From: Tuctoria greenei
Taxonomy: Eukaryota > Streptophyta > Magnoliopsida > Poales > Poaceae
DNA: 64,000 nucleotides
Assembly (NCBI GenBank): GCA_036927565.1
Contig: JAYESD010000001.1
Location: 44,266,064-44,330,063, forward strand
Reading direction: 5' to 3'
Under the pieces are notes generated by a model. The model was not told where the DNA came from, searched no databases, and saw only the letters and a list, made by a program, of their open reading frames with translations. Shown here piece by piece: positions 1-9,360 of this stretch (position 1 is the first letter of the stretch; every line of letters begins with the position of its first letter). Position numbers and translations under genes: made by a program.

Positions 1-703
1 CGTCGAATTTTTCCGGCAGGTGAGGCCGGAACTTCTGTGGCCATCAAACCATGCGCAGGTGCATGGCTAGGGCTGAACAGCCTCCTCCTACTCCTTCCAG
101 AGTAGAAAGTTCATGAGCTTCCCGTCTTTCACGGGTACGCTCAATATGGACACGGCCATCCTGCTGGCGGTATCAGCGATCAAGCTCCGCCCGGAGGTCA
201 TGAGTCAAAAGGCTGGATACCGTGTGAGTGCGTCGAGCCCCGGAGGGCAATGACGTCACTTGCTGAGATGCAGCATGTCTCCTACTATTGGAGGCGTGTG
301 GACCAAGTCTTCCAGACAAAGTCCGCTGCTGCGACAGGGCTCGTCCCGAAGGAGGAGGACCCTGGTTCTTGAGGCGTTCGGCCGCTGCTGCGACCAAATG
401 CTCCACATCGGCCCTCCATTGCTCCAGTGCATCTCGAGATGCATCCGGAGGTGGTGGATGTTGGAGAAGAGCACGCGCTGCATGGAGCGCGTGTTCCGGG
501 TTGTCATGACTCGCCGACGCAGTAAGCGACGCCGGTGCACCATCACGTTGCCCAGCACGATTTGCTGGAGAAGACGATGGTGGTGGGAGTGTGGCTCCTG
601 CTGGTGCTGAGGCTCCTGCTAGTGGCTGCCTGTTGGAGGGATTGCCCCCAACAGCCTGAGCAGCAGGTTGGCCATTGGATGATCCAGCAGCGGAGTTCAC
701 CAT
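1..703 (-). pseudogene. gag N-terminal part, Tat-a (partial, nonsense codon)
   Basis: This is the start of a Tat-type capsid polyprotein, read leftwards from ATG at 703 (residues begin MVNSAAGSSNGQ). The N-terminus is low-complexity and rich in Ala, Pro, Gly and Ser. It is followed by basic Arg/Ser-rich sequence ending at residues LRAELDR. A TGA at 173-175 interrupts the frame, while the same place in Tat-b reads CGA, which suggests a C-to-T change. The capsid core lies beyond the left edge. The identification rests on near identity to the gag of Tat-b, which sits in a complete element order. The GTG/TTG-initiated extension to 718 is not needed, because ATG at 703 matches the Tat-b start. Confidence 0.8.
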
Positions 704-724
704 TCTCGAAAATCTCAAGCGCCC

Positions 725-741
725 CTACCTGGCGCGCCAAC
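725..741 (-). promoter_or_regulatory. primer-binding region of Tat-a
   Basis: Directly after the 5' LTR, the minus strand reads GTTGGCGCGCCAGGTAGG. Plant Gypsy elements of the Tat group commonly have a TTGGCGC-type site here. I did not assign the tRNA. Confidence 0.7.
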
Positions 742-1592
742 TGTCGGCGGTTGGAGCCGTTAGATCTCCCTACACTGCTAAAGTGATTGGGGAGTTTGAA
801 GTTCGGTGTGGGCGCGCGGAGATTCAAGAAGGTGAATAGAAGTTTGGCACAGGAGACACAAGAATTTACGTGGTTTGGGCCGCCTGAGCGTAATACCCTA
901 CTCCACGGATGTGTTGGTGTTGTATTAGCAGTAAGAGCTTGTCACGAGTTTATGGGGTGCGTATGATTGCCTGTGCATGAACCTCCTACGTGTATCTTCG
1001 GCCTATCCTTTTATAGTACAAGGACAGGCCGTTACAAGTTAGCCTGGCCCGACATGTGGCCCCGGCGGTTACTAGTATTGACACACGCTTAATTGCTCTT
1101 AATGATCCTGTAACGGGCTCCGACAGCGCCGTTACTGGTGTTAAGATCGTCCGTTTAAGTGTCATTAATATGGCATTAATGACATTTAATTGGGTCTTGA
1201 AGTCCTTGGCTCTCCTTTGAAGATCCGGAGCCGTTACAAGGTCTTCCGGAGGTTAGAGGCTGAAGGTCTGACGATGGACACGTGGCAGCTCCGGAGCTTG
1301 CTGTGGGAAACAGGTAGCTTCGGGGCTACCTGACACGTGTCAGGTTCGGAGCTTCTCTCGGTCAGGGGTTAAGTCCGAAGGTGCCGTTTCGGTATGTGGC
1401 CCGGAGCTTCCCCCTTGTGGGCGGTAGCTCCGGTTTGGTTGTACACGTGGCGACCCAGGGATTAATCATGTTGGAGAAGCGGGTCCGGTCATGTCTGACA
1501 AGTGGGCCTCCGAGGGTCTTCAAACCAAGTAGATGACTTTCCTTTGAGATCTTTGTAACCTCAAGGGGTGTAAGGTTTCTAGGGTACCGACA
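742..1592 (-). repeat. 5' LTR of Tat-a (851 bp)
   Basis: In plus coordinates it begins TGTCGGCGG and ends GGTACCGACA, so on the minus strand it is bounded by TGTCGGTACC and CCGCCGACA. It aligns along its full length with 3215-4066, with scattered substitutions clustered around 930-1000. A TATA box lies at 1007-1015. Upstream of it in U3 are CACGTGGC boxes (1279-1286, 1444-1451), the 12-bp palindrome AGCTCCGGAGCT (1287-1298) and the 18-bp perfect palindrome ACCTGACACGTGTCAGGT (1328-1345). Confidence 0.92.
1007..1015 (-). promoter_or_regulatory. TATA box, Tat-a LTR
   Basis: TATAAAAGG on the minus strand, about 580 nt into the LTR, a usual distance for the U3 promoter. The same box is at 3480-3488 in the Tat-b LTR. 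Confidence 0.6.
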
Positions 1593-1931
1593 GGGATCCT
1601 CAAATACTTGTCCGCGATATTCTCCTCCTACAAGAAGACTGAAGTAAAGCTTCATAAACTCAATTAGAAGAGGAAGGAGGATATGAGATATATCAAAGCC
1701 AATGTGAAGCAACTGAGTGAAAAGCTGGAGATCAACCCTATTGGATCTCCAGTAATTTCTGAAGATTCTGATCTTGACATCTCCGAGCTCAGGCCCTTGT
1801 CCCCCTCCGAGCTTGCCTATTTTGGCATTGGGGGCTCGAGCAGCTCCGCTCCTCCTCCTCCCTCTCCTCCTTGTCAAGCGGAGAGCGAAGAAGACGAAGA
1901 AGATGACGAGAGGACAGACAGCGAAGAGTGA
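1593..1931 (+). pseudogene. third ORF of SIRE-a, C-terminal fragment
   Basis: Only the C-terminus is present because Tat-a is inserted immediately upstream. The frame from 1683 reads 82 residues and ends at TGA 1929-1931. It has a conserved block (PIGSPVISED ... SELAYFGIGG) followed by a proline-rich stretch and an acidic Glu/Asp tail. The same block occurs at 59666-59890 in SIRE-c, and a diverged form at 46487-46664 in SIRE-b. SIRE elements carry an extra ORF after RNase H that has been called envelope-like. I see no signal peptide or membrane segment here, so I do not call it an envelope protein. Function unknown. Confidence 0.7.
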
Positions 1932-2399
1932 AGAACCTAGGACCTTCCTCTCTCTCTTTTTGATGTCTTGATGCCAAAGGGGGAGAGAATGAGGGGGAGT
2001 CAAGTCTTAGCTTTAGCTGTAATAGGATGCGAGGAGAATGCAAGGAGAGAGCCTTCTCTGTACTTTTATTTGTGATTGTAATAGTTTAACACTGTTTTCA
2101 TATTAAGTTTGGTCTTGTGATGAATTGCTCAATTTATTTGCGAGTATGTGATGAAAACTGCATTTTTGCTCCTGGAATGTCATATGCACTTGGTATCGGT
2201 TGATTAATGTAAATTCTGTCATTCTCAATGTATTCATGCACTTAGTATGCATCCCACCATAAAGAATGCACATATGGATAATTCTCTTGTTGCTTGATGT
2301 ATTTTTGAGTCATATGTGCATACTTTATGAAAATCTCATTTTTTGCCTTATTGTGTGAAATCTCAATTGGTTGTCATCAATCACCAAAAAGGGGGAGAT
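1932..2399 (+). other. SIRE-a 3' untranslated region with two polypurine tracts
   Basis: No gene seen. The polypurine tract that primes plus-strand synthesis is AAAAAGGGGGAGA at 2386-2398, immediately before the LTR. A second tract, AAAGGGGGAGAGA, lies at 1976-1988 just after the third ORF. Similar double tracts occur in SIRE-b and SIRE-c. The AT-rich stretch between them matches 59950-60340. Confidence 0.75.
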
Positions 2400-2662
2400 T
2401 GAAAGTGCATCTAGGACTCCCTTGTGGGTTTTGGATGATTTATGACAAGCAATTGGGATCCTAATCCTTTTGTTGAGATGAATGCAGGCAAATAATGAAA
2501 CATGATCAAAATGCCAAAAAGAAGGGAAATGAGAAGCAAAGTGAATTTGAGCTCAAGGAGAAGAAAATAGTATATTATTATGTATGGAGTGTGTTAAGGA
2601 AACACACCCAAGAGCTCAATCACTTTCAAGCACACACACACAATGCACAAGTCACACAAAAT

Positions 2663-2981
2663 CGGACAAGTCCGTTGTGATCCGGACTAGTCCGATATTC
2701 CTTCTGATCCACTTCGGACAAGTCCGGTGTCTACACGGACTAGTCCGATATACACACTGATCTAAATCAGAAAAGTCCTCCAAGTGCGGACTTGTCATCC
2801 TAAACACTTAGGGTTTCATATGTCCGGACAAGTCCGATGGCAATCGGACTAGTCCGAAGATTTCCAGTAGTGAAATCGGACAAGTCCGTTTTCAACCGGA
2901 CTAGTCCGATATTCCTGGACACTTAGGGTTTGCTACACACAGCACACCGGACTAGTCCGGTGACCACCACGGACTAGACCG
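2663..2981 (+). repeat. CGGAC(A/T)AGTCCG palindrome array, SIRE-a LTR
   Basis: Exact or near-exact 12-mers start at 2663 (AA), 2683 (TA), 2715 (AA), 2736 (TA), 2825 (AA), 2845 (TA), 2877 (AA), 2897 (TA), 2948 (TA) and 2970 (TA, one mismatch). Degenerate copies lie near 2768 and 2787. AA-type and TA-type sites alternate. Partners are 20-22 nt apart start to start, and the pair repeats at about 52 nt. Confidence 0.9.
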
Positions 2982-3019
2982 ATCTTTTTGAACCCTAACG
3001 TTCACTTTTAGAAACCCCA

Positions 3020-3027
3020 TATAAATA
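3020..3027 (+). promoter_or_regulatory. TATA box, SIRE-a LTR
   Basis: TATAAATA about 620 nt into the LTR and 40 nt after the last palindrome. It is conserved in both SIRE-c LTRs (51588, 61131). Confidence 0.65.
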
Positions 3028-3214
3028 GAGGTGCACGGCCCACTTTTACAATCTCTCTCAAACCCTAGCGCCGTCACACCTCCCAAGAGACTCAAAAACC
3101 ACCTCTCTCCACGAAATTAAGTGCAAAATCGATCAATCTATTGAAGATCACTTCTAGATCATTGGAGAGACACTTGGCACACATCATTGAGCTCTTGGTT
3201 TGATTCTCTAACAC

Positions 3215-4066
3215 TGTCGGCGGTTGGAGCCGGCAGATTTTCCTACACTGCTAAAGTGATAGGGGAGTTTGAAGTTCGTTGTGGGCGCGCGGAGATTCAG
3301 GAAGGTGAATAGGAGTTTGGCACAGGAGACACAAGAATTTACGTGGTTCGGGCCGCCTGAGTGTAATACCCTACTCCACGGGTGTGTTGGTGTTGTATTA
3401 GCAGTAAGAGCTTGTCCCGAGTGTATGGGGTGCGTGAGTTCGTTCGTGTGTGAACCTCCCGCGTGTATCGTCGGCCTGTCCTTTTATAGTACAAGGACAG
3501 GCCATTACAAGTTAGCCTGGCCCGACATGTGGCCCTGGCGGTTACTAGTATTGACACACGCTTAATTGCTCTTAATGATCCTGTAACGGGCTCCGACAGC
3601 GCCGTTACTGGTGTTAAGATCGTCCGTTTAAGTGTCATTAATATGGCATTAATGACATTTAATCGGGTCTTGAAGTCCTTGGCTCTCCTTTGAAGATCCA
3701 GAGCCGTTACAAGGTCTTCCGGAGGTTAGAGGCTGAAGGTCCGACGATTGGACACGTGGCAGCTCCGGAGCTTGCTGTGGGAAACAGGTAGCTCCGGGGC
3801 TACCTGACACGTGTCAGGTCCGGAGCTTCTCTCGATCAGGGGTTAAGTCCGGAGGTGCCGTTTCGGTACGTGGCCCGGAGCTTCCCCCTTGTGGACGGTA
3901 GCTCCGGTTTGGTTGTACACGTGGCGACCCAGGGATTAACCATGTTTGAGAAGCGGGTCCGGTCATGTCTGACAAGTGGGCCTCCGAGGGTCTTCAAACC
4001 AAGTAGATGACTTTCCTTTGAGATCTTTGTAACCTCAAGGGGTGTACGGTTTCTAGGGTACCGACA
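3215..4066 (-). repeat. 3' LTR of Tat-b (852 bp)
   Basis: Bounded by TGTCGG and CCGACA and homologous over its full length to 742-1592. It carries CACGTGGC boxes at 3753-3760 and 3918-3925, AGCTCCGGAGCT at 3761-3772, the 18-bp palindrome at 3802-3819 and a TATA box at 3480-3488. Short ORFs in it (for example 3269-3565) are chance frames. Confidence 0.93.
3480..3488 (-). promoter_or_regulatory. TATA box, Tat-b 3' LTR
   Basis: TATAAAAGG on the minus strand, at the same LTR position as in Tat-a. Confidence 0.6.
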
Positions 4067-4080
4067 GTGGCCCCCTGGAC
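4067..4080 (-). promoter_or_regulatory. polypurine tract of Tat-b
   Basis: On the minus strand GTCCAGGGGGCCAC lies directly before the 3' LTR start TGTCGG, the expected place for the plus-strand primer. Confidence 0.65.
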
Positions 4081-4597
4081 CTACCTCCGAGGAAGATCAC
4101 TGGGTGAAGTCATTCCGTCGGAGGTGGGTCCATCCTTGCGACTCTTGAACTGAGTCTTCAAGGGTCTTTGGAGGTGCCGTTCGCAGGGATTTACAGTTAG
4201 ATCCCGCCGCGTGGCGCACCTCAGGCAGCAGATGAGATCTTTGACGTGCGGATCTCACGCAATTGAAGGTCGCCGGTTCTCGATACGAAAACTGTATCGG
4301 TTCCGTGCGCCCTGTCAGGCCGCCGCCTTTGGGTTTCCCGCCGCATGATGACAACCGTTCGCCTGGGTAAGAGCCCCGACTTGATCGTCGGGGTGGTCCC
4401 GGGCCCTCCTGTCATCAGTTGGGTTGAATTCTTGAGTGGTATCTTCGACTTCCCTGCAGTTTCCATCCAAGCGTTGTGAGGGCTTACTTAAGAAGGAAAG
4501 TGCGCACCGTCGAGAGTTCTTTACACCTCTCATCTGATCTTGTGCTCAAACTCCCAACTCGTGCTTCGCTCTTCTTCTCTTGCCTAGCTGTGCCGCG
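4081..4597. other. Tat-b spacer before the antisense ORF
   Basis: GC-rich, with no convincing gene on either strand. On the plus strand it would be the leader or promoter of the antisense ORF. I see no clear TATA box near 4500-4560. Confidence 0.5.
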
Positions 4598-6053
4598 ATG
4601 GAGTTGGGTCTGCGCGAGAGTCGCTTGAAGACCGACAGTGATTTGAAGAAGGTCCGGGCCCTCATGGGGTGGTCCTCGGACTTCTTCAACCGCTTGGTCC
4701 GTGCCGGCGGAGAGCTCCCCTTCGAGAAGGAGCGCGCCGTTGAAATGGTGTACTTTTCTTCGTACGCCATGGTGGGGTTGATCCCACCTTTTTCTTCCTT
4801 CTTCTTGATGCTGCTAGACTTCTATGGTCTGCAGCTATACCACCTTGGCCCTCACTCCATTCTCCTCATGTCTATCTTCGTCTACTTCTGCGAGATGTGG
4901 GTGGGCATTCCCCCCTGCATCGAACTTTTCTGGACCTTCTTCACCGTCCACACCACCGGCCAGAGCAACGAGTACCTTGGCTTCTACTACTTCATGAAGC
5001 GCAAGAAGTGCCCATTCAAGTACCTCCGGTCGTTCCCTTCCGGGAAATGGGATGACTGGAAGAAAGACTGGATAGTCGTCAGGGTGGAGGAGCACGAGAG
5101 GTTAGAGCTGCCCGACGGTCTGCCCAGCATCGACACAACGATCTGGAGTGAAGCTCCGGTGCTGGCGGAAGCTTTCAACCCCGCCTTGACCAGGATCCGA
5201 TAATGCGTGGAGGGAGGATTGACTCCTTAGGCGGTATTTTGCAACTTCCTGGCCAACAGGTGGGCGCCGCTGAAGAGGAGGGAGAAGCTCGCTTGGGCCC
5301 TCAACAGCGTGATGGACGAGGACCGGGTTGAGACCGGGTTGAAGTCCAACATGGTGGGGAAAACCTTGGAGTTCCACCTCATGAAATTACAGCACGGCAT
5401 CGACGTCGACGGTGATGACTTGACTCCGCCGTCGGCCTTTCTCCCTCTAAACGTGGAAGTGGAGTTCAGCAGGGAGCTCCGGCGGACGATGCCTGCGCTT
5501 GACGACCATGGTGTCGTCGAGAGAAGATCAACCACCCGGGTGGCGATCCCCGGGATGTCTGAAGATGGCTCCGTCCCTGCCCCACCGCCGATGGTCGAGG
5601 TCGTCGGCAAGGGCAAGGAACTGGTGGATGAACCGGAGAGCCGGAAGAGGAAGCTGCGACATGTCGACGGAAGGTCCGTCAGGCCCGCTACTTCCGCCTC
5701 GGTTCCTTCTCCCCAGGCGGGAAGATCTTCTACCACCGTGGCGACTGTCCCCGTAGTGGGGTCCTTCCGGAACGATACCGTTCCTGCAGTGGGATCCTCC
5801 CAGAGCGCGTCTGTCCCTGTGGTGGAACCCTCCTGGGGTGCTAGCTCCGGGCGCACGACTCCGGCACCTGGGACGGTGAGGGCCTCCAGGTCCGGGGGTT
5901 CTTCCCGATCGAGGAGAGCCCCGACCCGGGAAACGCCCGTGGCTGCGACAAGTTCCAGGGGGGGGGGCCTTCTGGAGCTCCTACGCCGACCATGGCCAGC
6001 CCGGAACGTCCAGGAAAAAGGTTCCGTGCAAGCTGGTGCGGAAGCCTTCCAAG
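4598..6053 (+). pseudogene. Tat-b antisense ORF, part 1: putative gypsy-type transposon domain
   Basis: ATG at 4598 opens a frame read opposite to gag-pol. Residues 15-170 (MGWSSDFFNRLV ... KDWIVVRV) resemble the plant family catalogued as putative gypsy type transposon (Pfam PF04195, Transposase_28), whose biochemical role is unknown. The name does not mean it is a transposase. The frame is broken by TAA at 5201-5203 and TAG at 5228-5230. It then resumes in the same frame (CNFLANRWAPLKRREKLAWAL) through a Pro/Ser/Arg-rich region to a candidate splice donor GT at 6054. A ten-G run at 5958-5967 is a likely indel site, since the frame expected by part 2 differs by one base. Antisense extra ORFs are known in Tat elements. 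Expression is unproven. Confidence 0.75.
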
Positions 6054-6131
6054 GTAATTTTGAATCTTTACCTTGGTTAACTATTTAATTGTAGCAACTG
6101 TTTGTTAATTTTCTTCGTTCATCATCTGCAG
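6054..6131 (+). other. candidate 78-bp intron in the antisense ORF
   Basis: It begins AAG|GTAATTTT and ends CTGCAG|, is AT-rich (GC-rich coding sequence lies on both sides) and has a pyrimidine-rich 3' end. Removing it connects the two long GC-rich frames, but the reading phase fits only if a one-base indel upstream is assumed. Confidence 0.5.
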
Positions 6132-6132
6132 C

Positions 6133-8097
6133 GTCCCCAAGAAGGGGAGTGAAGCTCCACCCTCAGCCACAGTGTCTGAGGCCGTGGGAGCTTCTGCTCC
6201 TGTCCCGGTGCCGCCCCAAGTGGTGGCTGAGGCTGCGGCAGCTCTGGCGCCGGCTGTCATGGTCATGAACCTCGACTCATCCCCTGAAGTTCCCATGGTA
6301 GAGCCGGACCACAGGAGTGAAGATGCGCCAGTGGCACCCGTCTCGGAGGTTGAAGCTCCGGGTCCTGGTGCTGCAGTGATGGAAGCTCCGGCTGTTGAGC
6401 CGGAGGAAGTAGTAGTTCCGGCCTCGGAGCCGGAATTTGTCGAAGCCCCGGCGGTTGAGCCGGAGGTGACTGAAGCCCCGGCATGCGAGTCAGAAGTCGA
6501 GGTAGTTCTAGCAGTTGAGCCGGTTACCTCCGAAGCGCCAGCCACTGAGCCGGTCATTGTTGGAGCTCCGGCCTCAGAACCGGTCGAAGTTGAAGATCCT
6601 CCGGCTCTTGAGCCGGTGGTCGAAGAGGCGATGGAGCTCGAGCCTCCTTCGGAAGAGGTTCCCAGACTGGAGCCAGTAGCAGCTCCTGCTCCGGAAGCGA
6701 CGATGTCGGAGGTACCTGCGGTAGAGCCGGAGTGCCCAAGCAAAGTCGCTGGCCCCCTGCCCGAGGAGGTGAATGAAGACTTGGCGGCGGGGCCTTCTTC
6801 GATGGCGACTGAGGCCATCCCGGAGGACGGCCCTAGCGCCTTAGAAGCTCAGGGTTCCACTCTCGTAGAGTGGGACCTAATTTTTGTATGTGAAGACCCG
6901 CTGGAACCAGCGGAGGAGACCCCAGCAGGTCCGGAGCCCATCCCGCTGTCGATGTCTATCGACAACGCCTGCTCCAGTCTGCGTCAAGTCCAATTGGCCT
7001 TCTTCCACGACAGCAAGGCTCTTGAAGAGGAGCGCCAAACCCTTAGGCGGAGGCGTAATTGGCTCCACTTCGAGACCAAGCTGGCGCAGTCGAGGCTAGC
7101 GGATGACAAGGAGTGGATCAAGCGGGAGAAGATCTACCTGGAGTACTGGGGCAAGTTGCTCGATGATAGGGAGAGCATGACTCATGCCCTCGACACCCAA
7201 TCCCAGGAGATATACAATCAAGCCAAAGCAGCCAACAGTGCGGCCGAGGAACGACATGAAAGGCTGGAGGTCATTAACACTGCACTCATCAAGCGTCGGG
7301 AGGCACTTGAAGAGAGGGAGAAATGGCTCGAGAATGAAGAGCAGAAAGTCCTTGAGCTGCGGGATGATGTCCTAAGGAGGGAAGAGGAGCTGGCCGAGAA
7401 AATAGCTCTGGCGGACAAGGGCCTCGAGGAGCGCACCAAGAAGTTGGAAGAGCGCTGCCAAGAGGAGGAGGAGAAGACCTGGGTACGAGGGCAGGAACTC
7501 TACGAATACGAGTGTGCCCTTGTTGCCCGGGAGAAAAAAGTGCAGGCTAGGGAGAAGGACCTGGTCGATCGCCGGAACAAGATCCACCTCCGGGAGGAGG
7601 AGCTCAGAAGACTCGAGAGGCAGGTTGATGCAAAGATTCAGCAAAACGCCAAAGAAGTTGAGCGCCTCGCCCGTGAGAATTCCGAACTGACGGCGGCCAG
7701 GAGATCCCTGGAAGAGATGAAGAGCTTAAGGACGGCGGACTCCCTACAGATTTGGGAGTTCCTGGGCAAGGCCAACGACGCGCTGACGCCGATGGGTTTC
7801 AGCCCCGTGCGCCCGGATGATCCGGAGTCGGAGCTGGACCTTGCGCTGCAGGCGTTGAGCGCAGCAGGTAGCAAGCTCTCCAAGGTGGGCGACGTCATCG
7901 CGGACCAACTGGAGGTTGAGGGGCAATCCCTGGCGAAGAACGTCGCAGAGTATGTGCTGACGTGCTACACCAGCCGGAACTCCCAATTTCCTCTTGACCC
8001 GGTGCTTGAAGGCCCCGTCGAAGGAGAAGGCGAAGCTACCCGAGCCAGCGTATCGGAGGTCGCCCAGAAGGTCGCCGAGTTCTTCCATAGGGTCTAG
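6133..8097 (+). CDS. Tat-b antisense ORF, part 2: Glu/Pro repeat and coiled coil
   Basis: This frame is open for about 650 codons, to TAG at 8095-8097, on the strand opposite gag-pol. Roughly residues 30-220 are a degenerate tandem repeat of the type EAPAVEPE, very rich in Glu, Pro, Val and Ala. A Ser/Asp segment (SMSIDNACSSLRQ) leads into a charged helical region (about residues 290-530) with long runs of Glu, Lys, Arg and Leu typical of a coiled coil. The C-terminal 110 residues look globular (LQIWEFLGKAND). Together with part 1 this matches the usual arrangement of PF04195-type proteins in plant Tat elements. No catalytic motif is visible. The opposite-strand Ser/Gly/Thr frame at 6105-6818 is the shadow of the repeat. 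Confidence 0.7.
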   Translation, partial: VPKKGSEAPPSATVSEAVGASAPVPVPPQVVAEAAAALAPAVMVMNLDSSPEVPMVEPDHRSEDAPVAPVSEVEAPGPGAAVMEAPAVEPEEVVVPASEPEFVEAPAVEPEVTEAPACESEVEVVLAVEPVTSEAPATEPVIVGAPASEPVEVEDPPALEPVVEEAMELEPPSEEVPRLEPVAAPAPEATMSEVPAVEPECPSKVAGPLPEEVNEDLAAGPSSMATEAIPEDGPSALEAQGSTLVEWDLIFVCEDPLEPAEETPAGPEPIPLSMSIDNACSSLRQVQLAFFHDSKALEEERQTLRRRRNWLHFETKLAQSRLADDKEWIKREKIYLEYWGKLLDDRESMTHALDTQSQEIYNQAKAANSAAEERHERLEVINTALIKRREALEEREKWLENEEQKVLELRDDVLRREEELAEKIALADKGLEERTKKLEERCQEEEEKTWVRGQELYEYECALVAREKKVQAREKDLVDRRNKIHLREEELRRLERQVDAKIQQNAKEVERLARENSELTAARRSLEEMKSLRTADSLQIWEFLGKANDALTPMGFSPVRPDDPESELDLALQALSAAGSKLSKVGDVIADQLEVEGQSLAKNVAEYVLTCYTSRNSQFPLDPVLEGPVEGEGEATRASVSEVAQKVAEFFHRV

Positions 8098-9360
8098 GAC
8101 CATCTCTTTAGCTCTAACTTGTATTTTCTCTTCTTCTTCCTCAATTTTGTAATCCCTTGTCTCCAGATGTAATCTCCTGTCTCCAGATGAATGAAATCCC
8201 CAAAAATTTTGCGAATTTCACTTTTTGTCTTCAACACCTTTATTTTCACTTGGCCCCCTGGTAGATTACACAATTTGATTGTGAACATGTACCAAAAGGA
8301 TACTGTGTTTTGTTGAAGACTCATTTGCTCCGAACTTGTAGAATTTAGGTCCGAAGTCTTCGATAGTGAAGGTCCCTTGAGGTTGTCGGAGCTTAGAAGC
8401 TCCGGCATTGTCCATTGCTGGAGCTTGGTAGCTCCGGCAATAGCCTCTATCAACACGTTGAGCGTCGATAGTTAGTCCTCCGGGGTGTCGGAGCTGAGTA
8501 GCTCCGGCAGTGACCTTTGCCAACACTTGGTTTGTTGGCAGCAGACTGCATTTACGGGGTCTTCTCACCATCTTATACTCAGCGTCGACGGCTGGCCCCC
8601 TTGGGGGAGTCGGAGCTTAGTTAGCTCCAGCTTTTCTCCATCAACGTAGAGTTTATTTTTCCTGCACACTTAAGCCAAGAAAAATAGTAAAATTTGTTCC
8701 TTGTCTATAATTTCGTCGCGGCTTACGATTCTCAAGAAAACTTTAAGTTGAACGCGATATTAAATACAACCGGATGCGTTGCCTTTTATATTAGATTAAA
8801 CTGTCCATGGACCCACCTTACTTCGGCCTGCCGGGGTGTAGGTAGAGTGGCGTACTTAGGGTGCTTGACCAGGCTAAGTCGATAGCACACTCCAGCCCTA
8901 GATTGGCTTGGCGGCTTTCAGGTGAGTTGGCCATGAACGATATTTGAATCCAAAAGAACTGACAGTACAACTTGAATCGTATATAAACCGGTCGAACTAA
9001 AATTTCTTAAGAATTGCACGTCTTTGTTATAGACAAGAAAGAGAAAAATAAAAATATTGAGCCTGTACAAAATAAATGCACGTGGAGTCTATTTCACATG
9101 AAGATGTCTTTCATTATAGGTCCGGGGTACAGGGGAAACAAGTACACTCTTAGGGTACGGAACCAGGCTAAGTGTGTTTCATTTCTCATTTGACCCAGGG
9201 TAGTTAGCCGCACTTTTAGTCCTGAGACTGTGACAAGTGCTGCATGAGCTTTGCGGATCTTTCGAGAAAGGTCCGGCTGCTCTCCCGGAGGAACTACCCG
9301 ACTCTGTACAATGACTCTATAACATACACCTCAAGTTACTCAAGACTCACCTCCGTGGTA
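8098..9360. other. Tat-b 3' spacer with hairpin repeats
   Basis: No gene seen. It separates the convergent antisense ORF and integrase. Four hairpins with stem GGAGCT/AGCTCC lie at 8388-8403, 8420-8435, 8490-8505 and 8612-8628. A diverged direct repeat (TTAGGGTRC...ACCAGGCTAAG) occurs near 8855-8878 and 9150-9173. Polyadenylation of both convergent transcripts would be expected here, and AATGAA at 8190-8195 is a weak signal. Confidence 0.6.

Larger units (their letters stand above)
1..1592 (-). mobile_element. Tat-a: Gypsy Tat-lineage element, 5' end only
   Basis: On the minus strand this holds a 5' LTR (742-1592), a primer-binding region and the start of gag. The rest runs off the left edge. 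Positions 1-1592 closely match 14582-15572 (gag and LTR) and 3215-4066 (LTR) of Tat-b, so both belong to one family. The right flank is SIRE-a third-ORF sequence, which places the insertion there. The flanking five bases GGGAT at 1593-1597 are the expected right copy of a target duplication. The left copy is outside the window. Confidence 0.9.
2400..3214 (+). repeat. 3' LTR of SIRE-a, left part
   Basis: It starts TGAAAGTGCATCTAGG straight after the polypurine tract and aligns with 60351-61318 of SIRE-c. It is cut at 3214 (ending CTCTAACAC) by Tat-b and resumes at 15573. It holds a palindrome array (2663-2981) and a TATA box (3020-3027). Confidence 0.9.

Noticed and set aside
256..827. Several overlapping short frames on both strands of Tat-a gag
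   Set aside because: Only the 703-start frame matches the gag of Tat-b; the rest are Cys/Arg/Trp-rich out-of-frame readings of GC-rich DNA.
2663..2981. Regularly spaced short repeats resembling a CRISPR array
   Set aside because: Repeats are 12-bp palindromes 20-52 nt apart with similar spacers, inside an LTR of a plant retrotransposon, with no cas genes.
6105..6818. Minus-strand frame rich in Ser/Gly/Thr/Ala repeats
   Set aside because: It is the antisense shadow of the Glu/Pro repeat in the plus-strand ORF. No domain, and codon pattern follows the other strand.
8694..8885. Possible small gene in the Tat-b spacer
   Set aside because: 63 codons, no recognisable content, and it lies in an AT-rich spacer with direct repeats.
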